Shown piece after piece: positions 1-8,707 of a stretch of DNA of 64,000 nucleotides. The notes beneath the pieces were generated by a model. That model saw only the letters and a list, made by a program, of their open reading frames with translations. It did not search any database and was not told the DNA's origin. The first letter of the stretch is position 1, and each line of letters opens with the position of its first letter. Where the stretch lies: contig CACZSI010000020.1 of the NCBI GenBank assembly GCA_902783775.1, forward strand, positions 1 through 64,000. The letters are read 5' to 3'. A program made the translations under genes and the position numbers. Source of the DNA: an uncultured Lachnospiraceae bacterium. GTDB taxonomy: Bacteria; Bacillota; Clostridia; Lachnospirales; Lachnospiraceae.

Positions 1-707
1 AACTCCGGCAATACCACCTTTGTTATATTTAGATTATAAGCATCAATTAGTTTAGAAGGATTATCTGACATAATAAGCTTTTCAATCTCAACATGAATTC
101 TTTCTGCACTAATTTTTTCTAATGTGGAAGCCATCTCTCTTATAGCTTTAGCAGTCTCATCCTCTATTTCAAATCCTAATTGGGCAGAAAAGCGCACTGC
201 CCTTAAGATTCGAAGAGCATCCTCGCTAAATCTCTCACTAGCTACCCCCACACATTTTATTATTCCATCCTCTAAATCTTTAATTCCACCAAAGGCATCC
301 ACAATTCCCACGCTGGGGTTATAAGCCATGGCATTAATAGTGAAATCTCTTCGTTTTAAATCTTCCACTAAATTAGAGGTGAATTCTACGCTTTCCGGAT
401 GTCTGGCATCATTATAGGCACCATCGATTCTATATGTGGTAACCTCAAAGCTTTGATGGTTCATTCTGACCGTTACAGTACCATGCTCTAGGCCTGTATC
501 GATGGTTTTTCTAAAAATATCTTTAACCTGCATTGGCAATGCAGATGTGGTGATATCCCAGTCCATAGGCTTTCTACCTAGCACAGAATCTCTGACACAA
601 CCTCCTACCGCAAAAGCCTCAAAACCATTGTCCTCTAAAATTTCTAATATTCTTTTAACCTCTTTAGGTATATCAATCTTTTTATCAACTACATTGTACT
701 CATTCAT
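1..707 (-). CDS. cca: CCA-adding enzyme / tRNA nucleotidyltransferase (partial, C-terminus cut by window edge)
   Basis: The frame starts at an ATG at 707, with GGGAG about six bases upstream, and stays open to position 1, giving about 235 N-terminal residues of a protein usually near 400-450. The N-terminal half has the nucleotidyltransferase signature: GGCVRD near residue 34 and the metal-binding DWDI near residue 49, followed by RRDFTINA and RFSEDALRILRAVRFSAQ of the tRNA-NT and head domains. The family adds or repairs the 3' CCA of tRNAs in the cytoplasm. The start is 19 bases downstream of the end of the MocR-type regulator, so the two are probably co-transcribed. A CCA- versus A-adding specialisation cannot be decided from this half. 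Confidence 0.93.
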   Translation of the reverse strand, partial: MNEYNVVDKKIDIPKEVKRILEILEDNGFEAFAVGGCVRDSVLGRKPMDWDITTSALPMQVKDIFRKTIDTGLEHGTVTVRMNHQSFEVTTYRIDGAYNDARHPESVEFTSNLVEDLKRRDFTINAMAYNPSVGIVDAFGGIKDLEDGIIKCVGVASERFSEDALRILRAVRFSAQLGFEIEDETAKAIREMASTLEKISAERIHVEIEKLIMSDNPSKLIDAYNLNITKVVLPE

Positions 708-726
708 AATTTACTCCCAATGTGAA

Positions 727-2109
727 TTAAATTAATTCATCAATCATCTCAAGGGCATACTTTAAATCCTTACTGCTAATATCCGAATAATTGATTATAA
801 AGTGCCTTTTAAACTTATCCATCCTATTATAACAATATTTCGATAAAGATGAAATGTTTACTCCCCTCTCTCGCAATTTTTCCGCGAAAACATCCTCATC
901 TATTTTCTTTTTTATTTCTAGGATAAAGTGAAGTCCGGCATCCGCCTCGATAATATTAACCTTATCCTTAATTGGCATGGTATTTATAAAAGATACGATT
1001 CTATCTCTTTTATCGCGGTAGTAATTTCTCATTCTATTAATATGTCGACCATAATATCCTTCCTTAATAAAAGCCGCTAGGGTATATTGCTCAAAAGCCG
1101 ATACTGTGGATGAATAAAAAGATAGTTTTTCTCTGTATTTATCCATCAGCTTATCCGGCAGCACCATGTAAGCTATTCTAATAGAATTAGCTAAAGTCTT
1201 CGAGAAAGTATTCATGTAAATTACATTTCTGTTATCTAATCCTGCCATTGGCAAAATGGGAATTCCCGAAAATCTAAACTCGCTATCATACTCATCTTCT
1301 ATTATATATTTATCCATTCTCACTGCCCACTTTAACAATTCCTGTCTTCTAGAAACCGGCATTACAATCCCAGTAGGATAGTGATGGGAAGGAGAAATGT
1401 GCAATGCATATATCTTACTATCATATACATCCTTAGGAACCACGCCCTCTTTATCTAATTTCAAATGAATAGGCTTTACTCCATTACTCTCATATACCTT
1501 ACTGATTTTCTGATATCCGGGATCTTCCACGCCTATCATTTTATTATGGCCAATTAACTGAACTATTATGCCATAGAGATATTCCATTCCAGCCCCTACG
1601 ATTATGTTATTAGGGTTAACTCTAAGACCTCGAAAATCCTTTAGATACTCTGCAATAGCCAACCTTAGTTCAGGCACTCCCTGAGGATGAGGTGTCTCCA
1701 TAAAGCCTGCCTCTTCATCTAACAACGTACGCCTTAAAAGCCTAGCCCAGGTAGCATATGGAAAATTCTTTATATCTATTTTATTAGATGTAAAATCCAC
1801 CACAAACTCTTTCTTAACCTCCTCAGTTTGGGGCATAATTTCCTCACTATTATTTATCCAATTACCATCTACCTTAGATGCATAATATCCCCTTTTTTCC
1901 TTCGCGTAAATAAAACCCTCCACCAAAAGCTGAGCATAGGCATTCTCCACAGTAACCACGCTTATATTGTGATTCTTCGCCATCTCTCTTTTAGAAGGCA
2001 ATTTATCATCCTGCATAATGTTTCCCGATAATATATCATCCCTAATGCACATATAAAGATATTCATACATTGGGGTCTTTCCTCTTTTTTCTAAATCATA
2101 TGTAAGCAT
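727..2109 (-). CDS. pdxR: MocR/PdxR-type regulator (GntR DNA-binding domain fused to aminotransferase fold)
   Basis: This 460-residue protein has a GntR winged helix in the first ~75 residues (ISVVTVENAYAQLLVEGF is the recognition region). A class I/II aminotransferase-like domain follows, with VEDPGYQ, DEYDSEF and FSKTLANSIRIAYMV, where the lysine is the expected PLP Schiff-base residue. MocR proteins of this layout sense pyridoxal phosphate and regulate vitamin B6 synthesis or salvage. It is divergent from a pyridoxal kinase gene across a ~160-base region that holds a 9+9 base inverted repeat, which fits control of B6 salvage and of itself. Other MocR proteins control GABA or taurine genes; the neighbouring kinase is the main reason for the PdxR call. 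The symbol is assigned by context. Confidence 0.85.
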   Translation of the reverse strand: MLTYDLEKRGKTPMYEYLYMCIRDDILSGNIMQDDKLPSKREMAKNHNISVVTVENAYAQLLVEGFIYAKEKRGYYASKVDGNWINNSEEIMPQTEEVKKEFVVDFTSNKIDIKNFPYATWARLLRRTLLDEEAGFMETPHPQGVPELRLAIAEYLKDFRGLRVNPNNIIVGAGMEYLYGIIVQLIGHNKMIGVEDPGYQKISKVYESNGVKPIHLKLDKEGVVPKDVYDSKIYALHISPSHHYPTGIVMPVSRRQELLKWAVRMDKYIIEDEYDSEFRFSGIPILPMAGLDNRNVIYMNTFSKTLANSIRIAYMVLPDKLMDKYREKLSFYSSTVSAFEQYTLAAFIKEGYYGRHINRMRNYYRDKRDRIVSFINTMPIKDKVNIIEADAGLHFILEIKKKIDEDVFAEKLRERGVNISSLSKYCYNRMDKFKRHFIINYSDISSKDLKYALEMIDELI

Positions 2110-2162
2110 ATTTATCTCCTAGGGCCATCCTTAACTTTTAAATTAAATTAACCAATTTCATC

Positions 2163-2221
2163 TGGTATTATAGTCTGATTATAAAATGACACTTTAAATA
2201 ATACCATATTTGAATTATAAT
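2163..2221. promoter_or_regulatory. Divergent pdxR/pdxK control region with 9-bp inverted repeat
   Basis: The arms TGGTATTAT (2163-2171) and ATAATACCA (2198-2206) are perfect inverted copies separated by 26 bases. A minus-strand -10 (TATAAT, read from 2172 to 2167) overlaps the left arm. A plus-strand -10 (TATAAT, 2216-2221) lies just beyond the right arm, with a weak -35 (TTTAAA, 2193-2198, 17-base spacer) that touches the right arm. The placement suits an operator for the MocR-type regulator acting on both genes, but this is inferred from position only. Confidence 0.5.
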
Positions 2222-2269
2222 CTTTATACTGCCTTTTCACAAGGCTTATTATTCTATGAGGTGTTTATT

Positions 2270-3115
2270 ATGAAAAGAGTGATGACAATCCAAGATATTT
2301 CTTGTATAGGAAAATGTTCCCTGACAGTGGCATTGCCGATTATTTCTGCAATGGGCATTGAATGTGCCATAGTTCCTACCGCAGTTTTATCTACTCATAC
2401 AATGTTTGACGGTTTCACTTTTAGAGATTTAACCGACGATTTAGATTCCATCAGAGAGCATTGGCTTAAGGAAGAATTTTCTTTTGATGCTATCTATACC
2501 GGCTACCTAGGTTCCATCAGACAGATTGAAATCGTACAGAGATTCTTTTCCTCTTTCAAACGCCCCGACAACTATATAATCGTTGATCCTGCTATGGCAG
2601 ATAACGGGAAAATGTACGCAGGCTTCGATAAAGATTTCGCCTTAAAAATGACTGAATTATCAGCTTATGCAGATATTATTCTTCCAAATATTTCTGAGGC
2701 AGCATTTATGTTAGATATAGAATATCCGGGAGAAAACGCTAGCATCGAAACTATTAAAGAAATGCTATTAAAACTTTCTAAGTTAGGATCTAAGAAAGTG
2801 GTTATAACAGGTGTTAAACTTGAAGATGACACCTTTGGTTTTGTGGGATATGACAATGAAACTAAAAGTTTCTTTAAGTACGGCACAAGACAAATTCCTA
2901 TGCGCTCTCACGGAACTGGCGATGTATTTGCCAGCAGCTTTACAGGTGCACTTACCAGAGGGTTCGATATTTTCACCGCCCTAAAAATTGCCGCTGACTA
3001 CACTAGCGAATGCATTAATAATTCATATAAAGACCCTAATCATGTTAACTACGCAGTTAATTTTGAGGCAGAAATTCCATACTTATTAGAGTCATTAAAG
3101 AGATTTTCGCAATAA
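2270..3115 (+). CDS. pdxK: Pyridoxal/pyridoxamine kinase (ribokinase superfamily)
   Basis: The ATG at 2270 is preceded by GAGGTG with good spacing, and the family N-terminus MKRVMTIQDISCIGKCS begins there, so 20 upstream in-frame codons are excluded. The 281-residue protein has the PdxK/PdxY start (SCIGKCSLTVALPIISA), the substrate loop VLSTHT and the C-terminal GTGDVF motif, whose aspartate is the catalytic base in the ribokinase superfamily. It should phosphorylate pyridoxal, pyridoxine or pyridoxamine with ATP in the B6 salvage pathway. It is divergent from the MocR-type regulator, its likely controller. Closely related ThiD kinases act on hydroxymethylpyrimidine, but the N-terminal pattern favours the PdxK/PdxY branch. 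Confidence 0.88.
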   Translation: MKRVMTIQDISCIGKCSLTVALPIISAMGIECAIVPTAVLSTHTMFDGFTFRDLTDDLDSIREHWLKEEFSFDAIYTGYLGSIRQIEIVQRFFSSFKRPDNYIIVDPAMADNGKMYAGFDKDFALKMTELSAYADIILPNISEAAFMLDIEYPGENASIETIKEMLLKLSKLGSKKVVITGVKLEDDTFGFVGYDNETKSFFKYGTRQIPMRSHGTGDVFASSFTGALTRGFDIFTALKIAADYTSECINNSYKDPNHVNYAVNFEAEIPYLLESLKRFSQ

Positions 3116-3151
3116 CAATTGCTACAAAGTTTTTAATCACAAACTACAAAA

Positions 3152-3186
3152 AACCTTGCTGACAATATCATCAGCAAGGTTTTTTA
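3152..3186. terminator. Bidirectional terminator between pdxK and metK
   Basis: An 11-bp stem (AACCTTGCTGA / TCAGCAAGGTT) is followed by T-runs on both strands. It sits between convergent genes and should stop transcription from each side. Confidence 0.88.
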
Positions 3187-3206
3187 TTTAGTTAATCGCT
3201 TTAATA

Positions 3207-4427
3207 CTATACGTATTTCTTAATTTCTTCTACCTTATCTAATCTCTCCCATGGTAAATCCACATCAGTTCTTCCAAAGTGACCATAGGCAGCTGTCTGC
3301 TTATAGATAGGTCTTCTTAAATCTAGCATTTCAATTATTCCATCAGGTGTTAGTTTAAATACTTTTCTTACAGCCTCAACCAGTTTTGCCTCGCTAACTT
3401 TTCCTGTTCCAAAAGTATCAATCATAATTGAAGTAGGATGAGCTACGCCGATAGCATATGATAACTGGATTTCACACTTATTAGCTAATCCTGCCGCTAC
3501 AATATTTTTAGCAATATATCTAGCTGCGTATGCTGCAGATCTGTCCACCTTAGTGCAATCCTTTCCTGAGAAAGCACCGCCGCCGTGTCTAGCATATCCG
3601 CCGTATGTGTCTACGATTATCTTTCTTCCTGTAAGTCCGCTGTCACCGTTAGGTCCTCCGATAACGAATCTACCTGTTGGATTAATATAAAACTTAGTAT
3701 TATCATCAATCATATCTGCAGGAATTACAGCATTTATTACATGCTCTTTAATATCCTTATGAATCTGCTCCTGAGTTACTTCAGGATTGTGCTGAGTTGA
3801 AATAACTACAGCATCAATTCTAGCAGGCTTACCTTCCTCGTCATACTCTACAGTAACCTGACTCTTACCATCTGGTCTAAGATATGATAATGTTCCATTC
3901 TTTCTAACTTCAGTTAATCTTCTAGTCAACTTATGCGCCATTGAAATAGGATAAGGCATATACTCCTCTGTCTCATCACTGGCATATCCAAACATCATCC
4001 CCTGATCTCCGGCACCTGTTTCCTGACCACCTTCATTAGCATCCTTAATACCAGCATCAATCATTGCCACATCATCCAAATCTCTAGTCTCAAGAGCTTT
4101 GTCTACTCCCATGGCAATATCAGCTGACTGCTCATCAAGGGCTACTATAACACCACAAGTATCTGCATCAAAACCATATTTAGCTCTGTCATATCCAATC
4201 TCTCTAACTGTGTCTCTTACAGTTTTCTGGATATCAACATATGCCTTATCTGTACTAACCTCACCCATTACTAACACTAAGCCTGTAGTGATACTTGTCT
4301 CACAAGCCACACGGCTGTATGGGTCCTGTTTCATAAGCTCATCTAAAATCGCATCTGAAATCTGATCACAAATTTTATCAGGATGTCCCTCTGTTACTGA
4401 CTCAGATGTAAATAATCTTCTCTCCAT
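3207..4427 (-). CDS. metK: S-adenosylmethionine synthetase
   Basis: The 406-residue protein makes S-adenosylmethionine from methionine and ATP in the cytoplasm. Signature motifs are present: [13 protein letters not shown] near the N-terminus, [12 protein letters not shown] in the middle and GGGAFSGKD near residue 265. The length is normal for the family. The ATG is one base after the LeuA-AraC stop, and the Shine-Dalgarno AAAGGAGAT lies inside the last codons of that gene. The two are therefore almost certainly one transcript, with possible translational coupling. No SAM riboswitch leader is visible. Confidence 0.97.
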   Translation of the reverse strand: MERRLFTSESVTEGHPDKICDQISDAILDELMKQDPYSRVACETSITTGLVLVMGEVSTDKAYVDIQKTVRDTVREIGYDRAKYGFDADTCGVIVALDEQSADIAMGVDKALETRDLDDVAMIDAGIKDANEGGQETGAGDQGMMFGYASDETEEYMPYPISMAHKLTRRLTEVRKNGTLSYLRPDGKSQVTVEYDEEGKPARIDAVVISTQHNPEVTQEQIHKDIKEHVINAVIPADMIDDNTKFYINPTGRFVIGGPNGDSGLTGRKIIVDTYGGYARHGGGAFSGKDCTKVDRSAAYAARYIAKNIVAAGLANKCEIQLSYAIGVAHPTSIMIDTFGTGKVSEAKLVEAVRKVFKLTPDGIIEMLDLRRPIYKQTAAYGHFGRTDVDLPWERLDKVEEIKKYV

Positions 4428-4428
4428 C

Positions 4429-6435
4429 TTATTTAATATCTCCTTTTACTTTCTTTTCATTTCTAAACTGAACAGGTGTCATATTATATTTTTTCTTAAA
4501 CAATCTATTGAAGTGCTCGACATTCTGGTATCCCACCTTCTCTGCCACTTCCTCAACAGTTAACTTCTCTGATAACAATAAAGTCTTAGCTTTCTTCATT
4601 CTAACTTTTTGAACTAACTCGCCGAATGTCTTTCCATACTTAGTACTTATATACTTACTTAAATATGGTTTAGATAAATCGAACTGTTCTGAAAGTTCAT
4701 CTAAAGTTACTGTTAAATAGTTAAGGCTGATGTAGTTTAAAATCTCTGTCATCTTCTCATCCTGCACTGCATTTTTTCCTAAAGCTCTGATGTAATGATT
4801 TACTGCAGCTGCAAGAGCTAAGATAGATGATTTAATTATATCCTCATCAATACCTACACCCCAATACTTCTTTCCGTCACAAGTGATTCCCACAAATGAT
4901 AAAGCCTTAGATGAAGATCCCTGTGAAAGAGAGCCCTCCTCGTAATCTGATAACACATAAGTGATATCAAAGTACTGCTTAAATGCATTGCTTACAGCAT
5001 CAAGACGTCCGTTGCCTGAACTCTTAACCACTCTGGTATTTCCATCCTGAGAAATTGTAACCTCTGCTGTCATACCATCCACCTGCTTAAAGTGAGTTTC
5101 CTCCACCTTAAATAGTGGACAATAATTGATATACTCTTCCTCGAAAATCTTATAAATCCATTCAGGAGATAATTCTTTATGCTCCTTATCAGATATATGT
5201 TTCATAAGATATCCTACATCAGATCTCATCTGGGTAGGAACCTTAATACCATAGTTCTGCTCTAAGATATAATTAACTCCACCCTTACCGGACTGGCTGT
5301 TAATTCTGATAACGTCAGAGTCATAAGTTCTTCCTACATCCATTGGATCAATTGGAAGATATGGCACTGACCAAGGCTTATCCATATTTTCTTTTCTAAT
5401 GGCCATTCCCTTAGCAATGGCATCCTGGTGTGAACCTGAGAATGCTGTAAACACTAATTCTCCAGCGTATGGCTGTCTAGGACTAACCTTCATTCTAGTA
5501 ACGCGCTCATAAAGTTCACAAATCTCTGGCATATTGCTAAAGTCTAACTCTGGGTCAACTCCGTGTGAGTACATATTCATAGCCAATGTAATTATATCCA
5601 CATTACCTGTACGCTCACCATTACCGAAAAGTGTTCCCTCAATTCTGTCTGCTCCTGCTAAGATACTAAGCTCAGCCGTAGCCACTCCACATCCTCTGTC
5701 ATTGTGAGGGTGAACTGAAATAATAACATTCTCTCTATTATTTAATGTCTTATCCATATATTCAATCTGTGTAGCAAACACATGTGGCATAGCATTTTCC
5801 ACTGTGGCAGGAAGGTTGATAATAACCTTGTTATCTGCTGTTGGCTCCCACACATCAATTACAGCATTACATACTTCTGCAGCGTAATCCATCTCTGTTC
5901 CTGAGAAACTCTCTGGAGAATACTCAAAAGAGAAATTACCCTCAACTTTAGCTGCTAACTCTTTTAATAATTTAGCACCGTCAACGGCAAGCTGCTTAAT
6001 CTCTTCTTTACTCTTATTAAACACCTGCTCTCTCTGAGCTACAGATGTAGAATTATAAAGATGAATTACTGCATGCTTAGCGCCCTTAACAGCCTCGAAA
6101 GTTTTCTTGATAATATGCTCTCTAGCCTGAGTTAACACCTGAACTGTTACATCGTCAGGAATCATATCTCTTTCAATTAACGCTCTCATAAATTCATATT
6201 CAGTTTCAGATGCAGCTGGGAAACCAACCTCGATTTCCTTAAATCCAATGTCAACTAACATCTTGAAAAATTCTAATTTTTCATCTAAGCTCATAGGCTC
6301 GATAAGAGCCTGATTTCCATCTCTTAAATCTACACTACACCAGATAGGTGCTTTTTCAATCTGTTCTTTCTTCACCCAATCGTAAGTTACAACAGGTGGC
6401 ATGTGATACTGTTTTTCATATTTTTTATAATCCAT
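4429..6435 (-). CDS. leuA: 2-isopropylmalate synthase fused to a C-terminal AraC-type DNA-binding domain
   Basis: Residues ~1-555 are a full-length class II LeuA. They include the TIM-barrel start ([10 protein letters not shown] near 36-45), the metal motif [19 protein letters not shown], the GKGGVNY region, and the C-terminal allosteric (leucine-binding type) domain. This enzyme condenses acetyl-CoA with 2-oxoisovalerate in leucine synthesis. Residues ~560-662 are an AraC/XylS two-helix-turn-helix domain: [20 protein letters not shown] is the first, and [20 protein letters not shown], running into [14 protein letters not shown], the second. The reading frame is continuous with no frameshift. 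A good Shine-Dalgarno (AGGAAGGAG) precedes the ATG. The fusion suggests an enzyme that could also sense leucine and bind DNA; that function is inferred. It is first gene of the leuA-metK unit. Confidence 0.93.
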   Translation of the reverse strand: MDYKKYEKQYHMPPVVTYDWVKKEQIEKAPIWCSVDLRDGNQALIEPMSLDEKLEFFKMLVDIGFKEIEVGFPAASETEYEFMRALIERDMIPDDVTVQVLTQAREHIIKKTFEAVKGAKHAVIHLYNSTSVAQREQVFNKSKEEIKQLAVDGAKLLKELAAKVEGNFSFEYSPESFSGTEMDYAAEVCNAVIDVWEPTADNKVIINLPATVENAMPHVFATQIEYMDKTLNNRENVIISVHPHNDRGCGVATAELSILAGADRIEGTLFGNGERTGNVDIITLAMNMYSHGVDPELDFSNMPEICELYERVTRMKVSPRQPYAGELVFTAFSGSHQDAIAKGMAIRKENMDKPWSVPYLPIDPMDVGRTYDSDVIRINSQSGKGGVNYILEQNYGIKVPTQMRSDVGYLMKHISDKEHKELSPEWIYKIFEEEYINYCPLFKVEETHFKQVDGMTAEVTISQDGNTRVVKSSGNGRLDAVSNAFKQYFDITYVLSDYEEGSLSQGSSSKALSFVGITCDGKKYWGVGIDEDIIKSSILALAAAVNHYIRALGKNAVQDEKMTEILNYISLNYLTVTLDELSEQFDLSKPYLSKYISTKYGKTFGELVQKVRMKKAKTLLLSEKLTVEEVAEKVGYQNVEHFNRLFKKKYNMTPVQFRNEKKVKGDIK

Positions 6436-6491
6436 AATATTCTCCTTCCTAAAATATTGAGAAATTAGTTATCTAGTTTCAACTTTCAACT

Positions 6492-6520
6492 ATAATAACA
6501 TAAGTTTTTAATCTTGTATA
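6492..6520 (-). promoter_or_regulatory. Promoter of leuA-metK
   Basis: On the minus strand TATACA (6520-6515), a 17-base spacer and an extended -10 TGTTATTAT (TATTAT at 6497-6492) lie about 57-85 bases before the LeuA start. The short leader leaves no room for a T-box or SAM riboswitch. Confidence 0.6.
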
Positions 6521-6524
6521 GGAG

Positions 6525-6696
6525 TAAATTTAACATTTTTATTGATATTTTTTAACCTATATTTAATGTTTTTCCCATTTTATCAAGGTTTTTATACGAT
6601 ATTTTTTAATATAATCTTTATTGCAATTTTAATCTTTAATACGATTATATTTAATTTATATCATATTTTTTCTAGCTTTCCCCTAAAATGCATTAA
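6525..6696. other. AT-rich intergenic spacer between leuA promoter and murA terminator
   Basis: I see no convincing gene here. The stretch is mostly A/T with runs of T. An open frame on the plus strand (6542-6799) has no ribosome binding site and a composition expected by chance. Confidence 0.5.
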
Positions 6697-6724
6697 AGAT
6701 GGGCTGCCAAATGACAACCCATCT
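6697..6724 (-). terminator. Hairpin downstream of murA
   Basis: A 10-bp stem with one G-U pair on the minus strand (AGATGGGTTG / CAGCCCATCT) and an 8-base loop lies 25 bases after the murA stop. The following T-run is short (TTTAATG), so termination may be partial. Confidence 0.55.
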
Positions 6725-6748
6725 GTTTTATTATCTTTTATTAATTTT

Positions 6749-8041
6749 TTAACCTACTTTAAGTTTGAACTTCTGCTCATCTTTGTCAGAATCAACTAAC
6801 TCAATAGCTGCTCCCAGGCCTGCTAATTTCTTTTCAAACATTTCATATCCACGCTTAATATAAACGATGTCGTCCACAGTTGTAAATCCGTTAGCCGCAA
6901 GTCCAGCGATTACTAGTGCAGCTCCGGCTCTTAAGTCCGGTGCTGAAACCTGTGTTCCCTCTAACTCGCCAACGCCTGTTACAAAAGCAGTATTTCCTTC
7001 TACCTTAATAACTGCGCCCATACGATTTAGCTCGTCAACATACTTAAATCTGTTTTCAAAGATGCTCTCTGTAACCATACTGTTACCATTAGCCAAGGCT
7101 AAAACAGCTGTCATCTGAGGCTGCATATCTGTAGGGAAACCTGGATAAGGCAATGTCTTAATTCTACATCCATCCATCTCTCCATCTACCTTAACTTTTA
7201 CAGCATCATCATATTCTATAACTGTACATCCCATTTCAATAAGCTTAGCTGAGATACACTCTAAATGCTTAGGGATTACATTCTTAATTAATACTTCTCC
7301 GCCAGTAGCAGCTGCAGCACACATAAATGTACCAGCCTCAATCTGATCAGGAATAGTAGAATACTCAGTACCGTGAAGTCCTTCAACTCCCTCGATTCTG
7401 ATTTTATCTGTACCAGCACCTCTGATATTAGCACCCATGCTGTTAAGCATATTAGCCACGTCTACTACGTGAGGTTCCTTAGCACAGTTTTCCATAATAG
7501 TTCTGCCGCCTGCTCTAACAGCAGCCATCATAACATTGATAGTAGCACCAACTGATGCTATATCAAAGAAAATGTGATTTCCTACTAAAGAATCAGCCTT
7601 AGCATTAACTACACCATGGTCAATAACCACATCCGCTCCTAATGCTTTAAATCCCTTAATATGTAAATCGATAGGTCTGCTTCCGATGTTACATCCACCT
7701 GGAAGTGCCACTTCAGCGTGACCAAATTTTCCTAAAAGAGCACCTATTAAATAGTATGATGCTCTGATTTTTTTCATCTGTTCATATTCAACCACATGAG
7801 ATGTGATTGTGCTTCCGTTAATAATAACGCAATGTCTATCTATTCTGTTTACAGTCGCTCCAATAGCAGCAACTGCTTCTATTAATGCATTTATATCACT
7901 TACGTCAGGCAAATTGTCAATAGTAACATTTTCATCAGCCATAATTGCTGCAGCTATAAGGCCTAATGCAGCATTTTTAGCACCGCTGATCTCAACCTCT
8001 CCCTGGAGAGCAGTTCCACCTTTTATTACGTAACGTTCCAT
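6749..8041 (-). CDS. murA: UDP-N-acetylglucosamine 1-carboxyvinyltransferase
   Basis: MurA transfers enolpyruvate from PEP to UDP-GlcNAc, the first committed step of peptidoglycan synthesis. The family start MERYVIKGG fixes the ATG at 8041; a TTG ten codons upstream is open but does not match the family. The early motif VEISGAKNAA is present, as is the active-site cysteine in PGGCNIGSRPIDLH (about residue 117), the residue alkylated by fosfomycin in this family. The length of 430 is normal. Its AGGAG is 14 bases from the ATG, longer than usual. Many Firmicutes have two murA copies; only one is visible here. Confidence 0.95.
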   Translation of the reverse strand: MERYVIKGGTALQGEVEISGAKNAALGLIAAAIMADENVTIDNLPDVSDINALIEAVAAIGATVNRIDRHCVIINGSTITSHVVEYEQMKKIRASYYLIGALLGKFGHAEVALPGGCNIGSRPIDLHIKGFKALGADVVIDHGVVNAKADSLVGNHIFFDIASVGATINVMMAAVRAGGRTIMENCAKEPHVVDVANMLNSMGANIRGAGTDKIRIEGVEGLHGTEYSTIPDQIEAGTFMCAAAATGGEVLIKNVIPKHLECISAKLIEMGCTVIEYDDAVKVKVDGEMDGCRIKTLPYPGFPTDMQPQMTAVLALANGNSMVTESIFENRFKYVDELNRMGAVIKVEGNTAFVTGVGELEGTQVSAPDLRAGAALVIAGLAANGFTTVDDIVYIKRGYEMFEKKLAGLGAAIELVDSDKDEQKFKLKVG

Positions 8042-8103
8042 ATATCTATTTTTTTCTCCTAAAAAACACAAATTAATCTAGTGCCTTACGCACTTTCAAA
8101 AGA

Positions 8104-8112
8104 ATTATATCA
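8104..8112 (-). promoter_or_regulatory. Extended -10 promoter of murA
   Basis: TGATATAAT, a perfect extended -10, is read on the minus strand from 8112 to 8104, 63 bases before the murA ATG. No good -35 is visible, which is common for extended -10 promoters. Confidence 0.55.
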
Positions 8113-8162
8113 CAATATCATTGATAGTGAAATACAAAATGTTGAATAGATTGCACATTTTT

Positions 8163-8179
8163 TTGTGCTAATTGCACAA
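8163..8179. repeat. 17-bp interrupted palindrome upstream of the murA promoter
   Basis: TTGTGC-TAATT-GCACAA is a perfect 6+6 inverted repeat about 50 bases upstream of the murA -10, with a further TTGCACA half-site at 8151-8157. It could be an operator or the residual 3' hairpin of aroK; it has no T-run on the aroK side. Confidence 0.45.
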
Positions 8180-8194
8180 TATACTGTTATTTCA

Positions 8195-8707
8195 CTAGTT
8201 GGCATTGAAATTGTTCAACCCCTCTACCATCTTCTCAACAGTCTGTTCAATAGTGCATCTATGCTCATCCACCACGATATCTGCGTACTGTTCATACAAT
8301 GGCGCTCTCTCCACATATAAGTCCTTAAGGCTCTGGCCTCTTCTTAGCACTACGCCACGCTGTTTTAGATTTCCTAATCTTCTAGCTAAGTATGGATATT
8401 CTAATTTTAGATAGATAACTGTGGCAATTTCCTTAAAGTGTTCCATCGCCTCTTTTCCATAAACGGCACTTCCGCCTGTGGCAATAATAGTCTTTTCAGG
8501 ACAGAGTGACTTACACACTGCATTTTCTATTTCTAAGAAACCATCCACACCTTTTTCTTCAATTATCTCTTTAAGTTTCTTTCCCTGGCTTTTCTGAATC
8601 AGTAAATCAGCATCGATAAACTGATATCCTAAAATTTTAGCTAAAATTACCCCCGCTGTACTTTTGCCCACTCCCGGCATTCCGATTAAAACTATATTAT
8701 CTCTCAT
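8195..8707 (-). CDS. aroK: Shikimate kinase
   Basis: This 170-residue P-loop kinase phosphorylates shikimate in the chorismate pathway. Visible are Walker A GMPGVGKST, the shikimate-binding FIDAD, the GGS loop (TGGSAVY) and the lid/arginine region RGVVLRRGQSLKDLYVERAPLYEQYAD. The start is taken as the ATG at 8707, because GGAGG sits six bases upstream, whereas the ATG two codons earlier would abut it directly. The gene overlaps the end of dinB by 11 bases, indicating translational coupling in the unit running down from 11705. Confidence 0.93.
   Translation of the reverse strand: MRDNIVLIGMPGVGKSTAGVILAKILGYQFIDADLLIQKSQGKKLKEIIEEKGVDGFLEIENAVCKSLCPEKTIIATGGSAVYGKEAMEHFKEIATVIYLKLEYPYLARRLGNLKQRGVVLRRGQSLKDLYVERAPLYEQYADIVVDEHRCTIEQTVEKMVEGLNNFNAN

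Noticed and set aside
6542..6799. Open frame on the plus strand between leuA and murA
   Set aside because: It has a chance composition from T-rich DNA, no ribosome binding site, and runs over the 3' end of murA.
8163..8179. Palindrome read as the aroK terminator
   Set aside because: On the aroK strand it is followed by A residues rather than a T-run.
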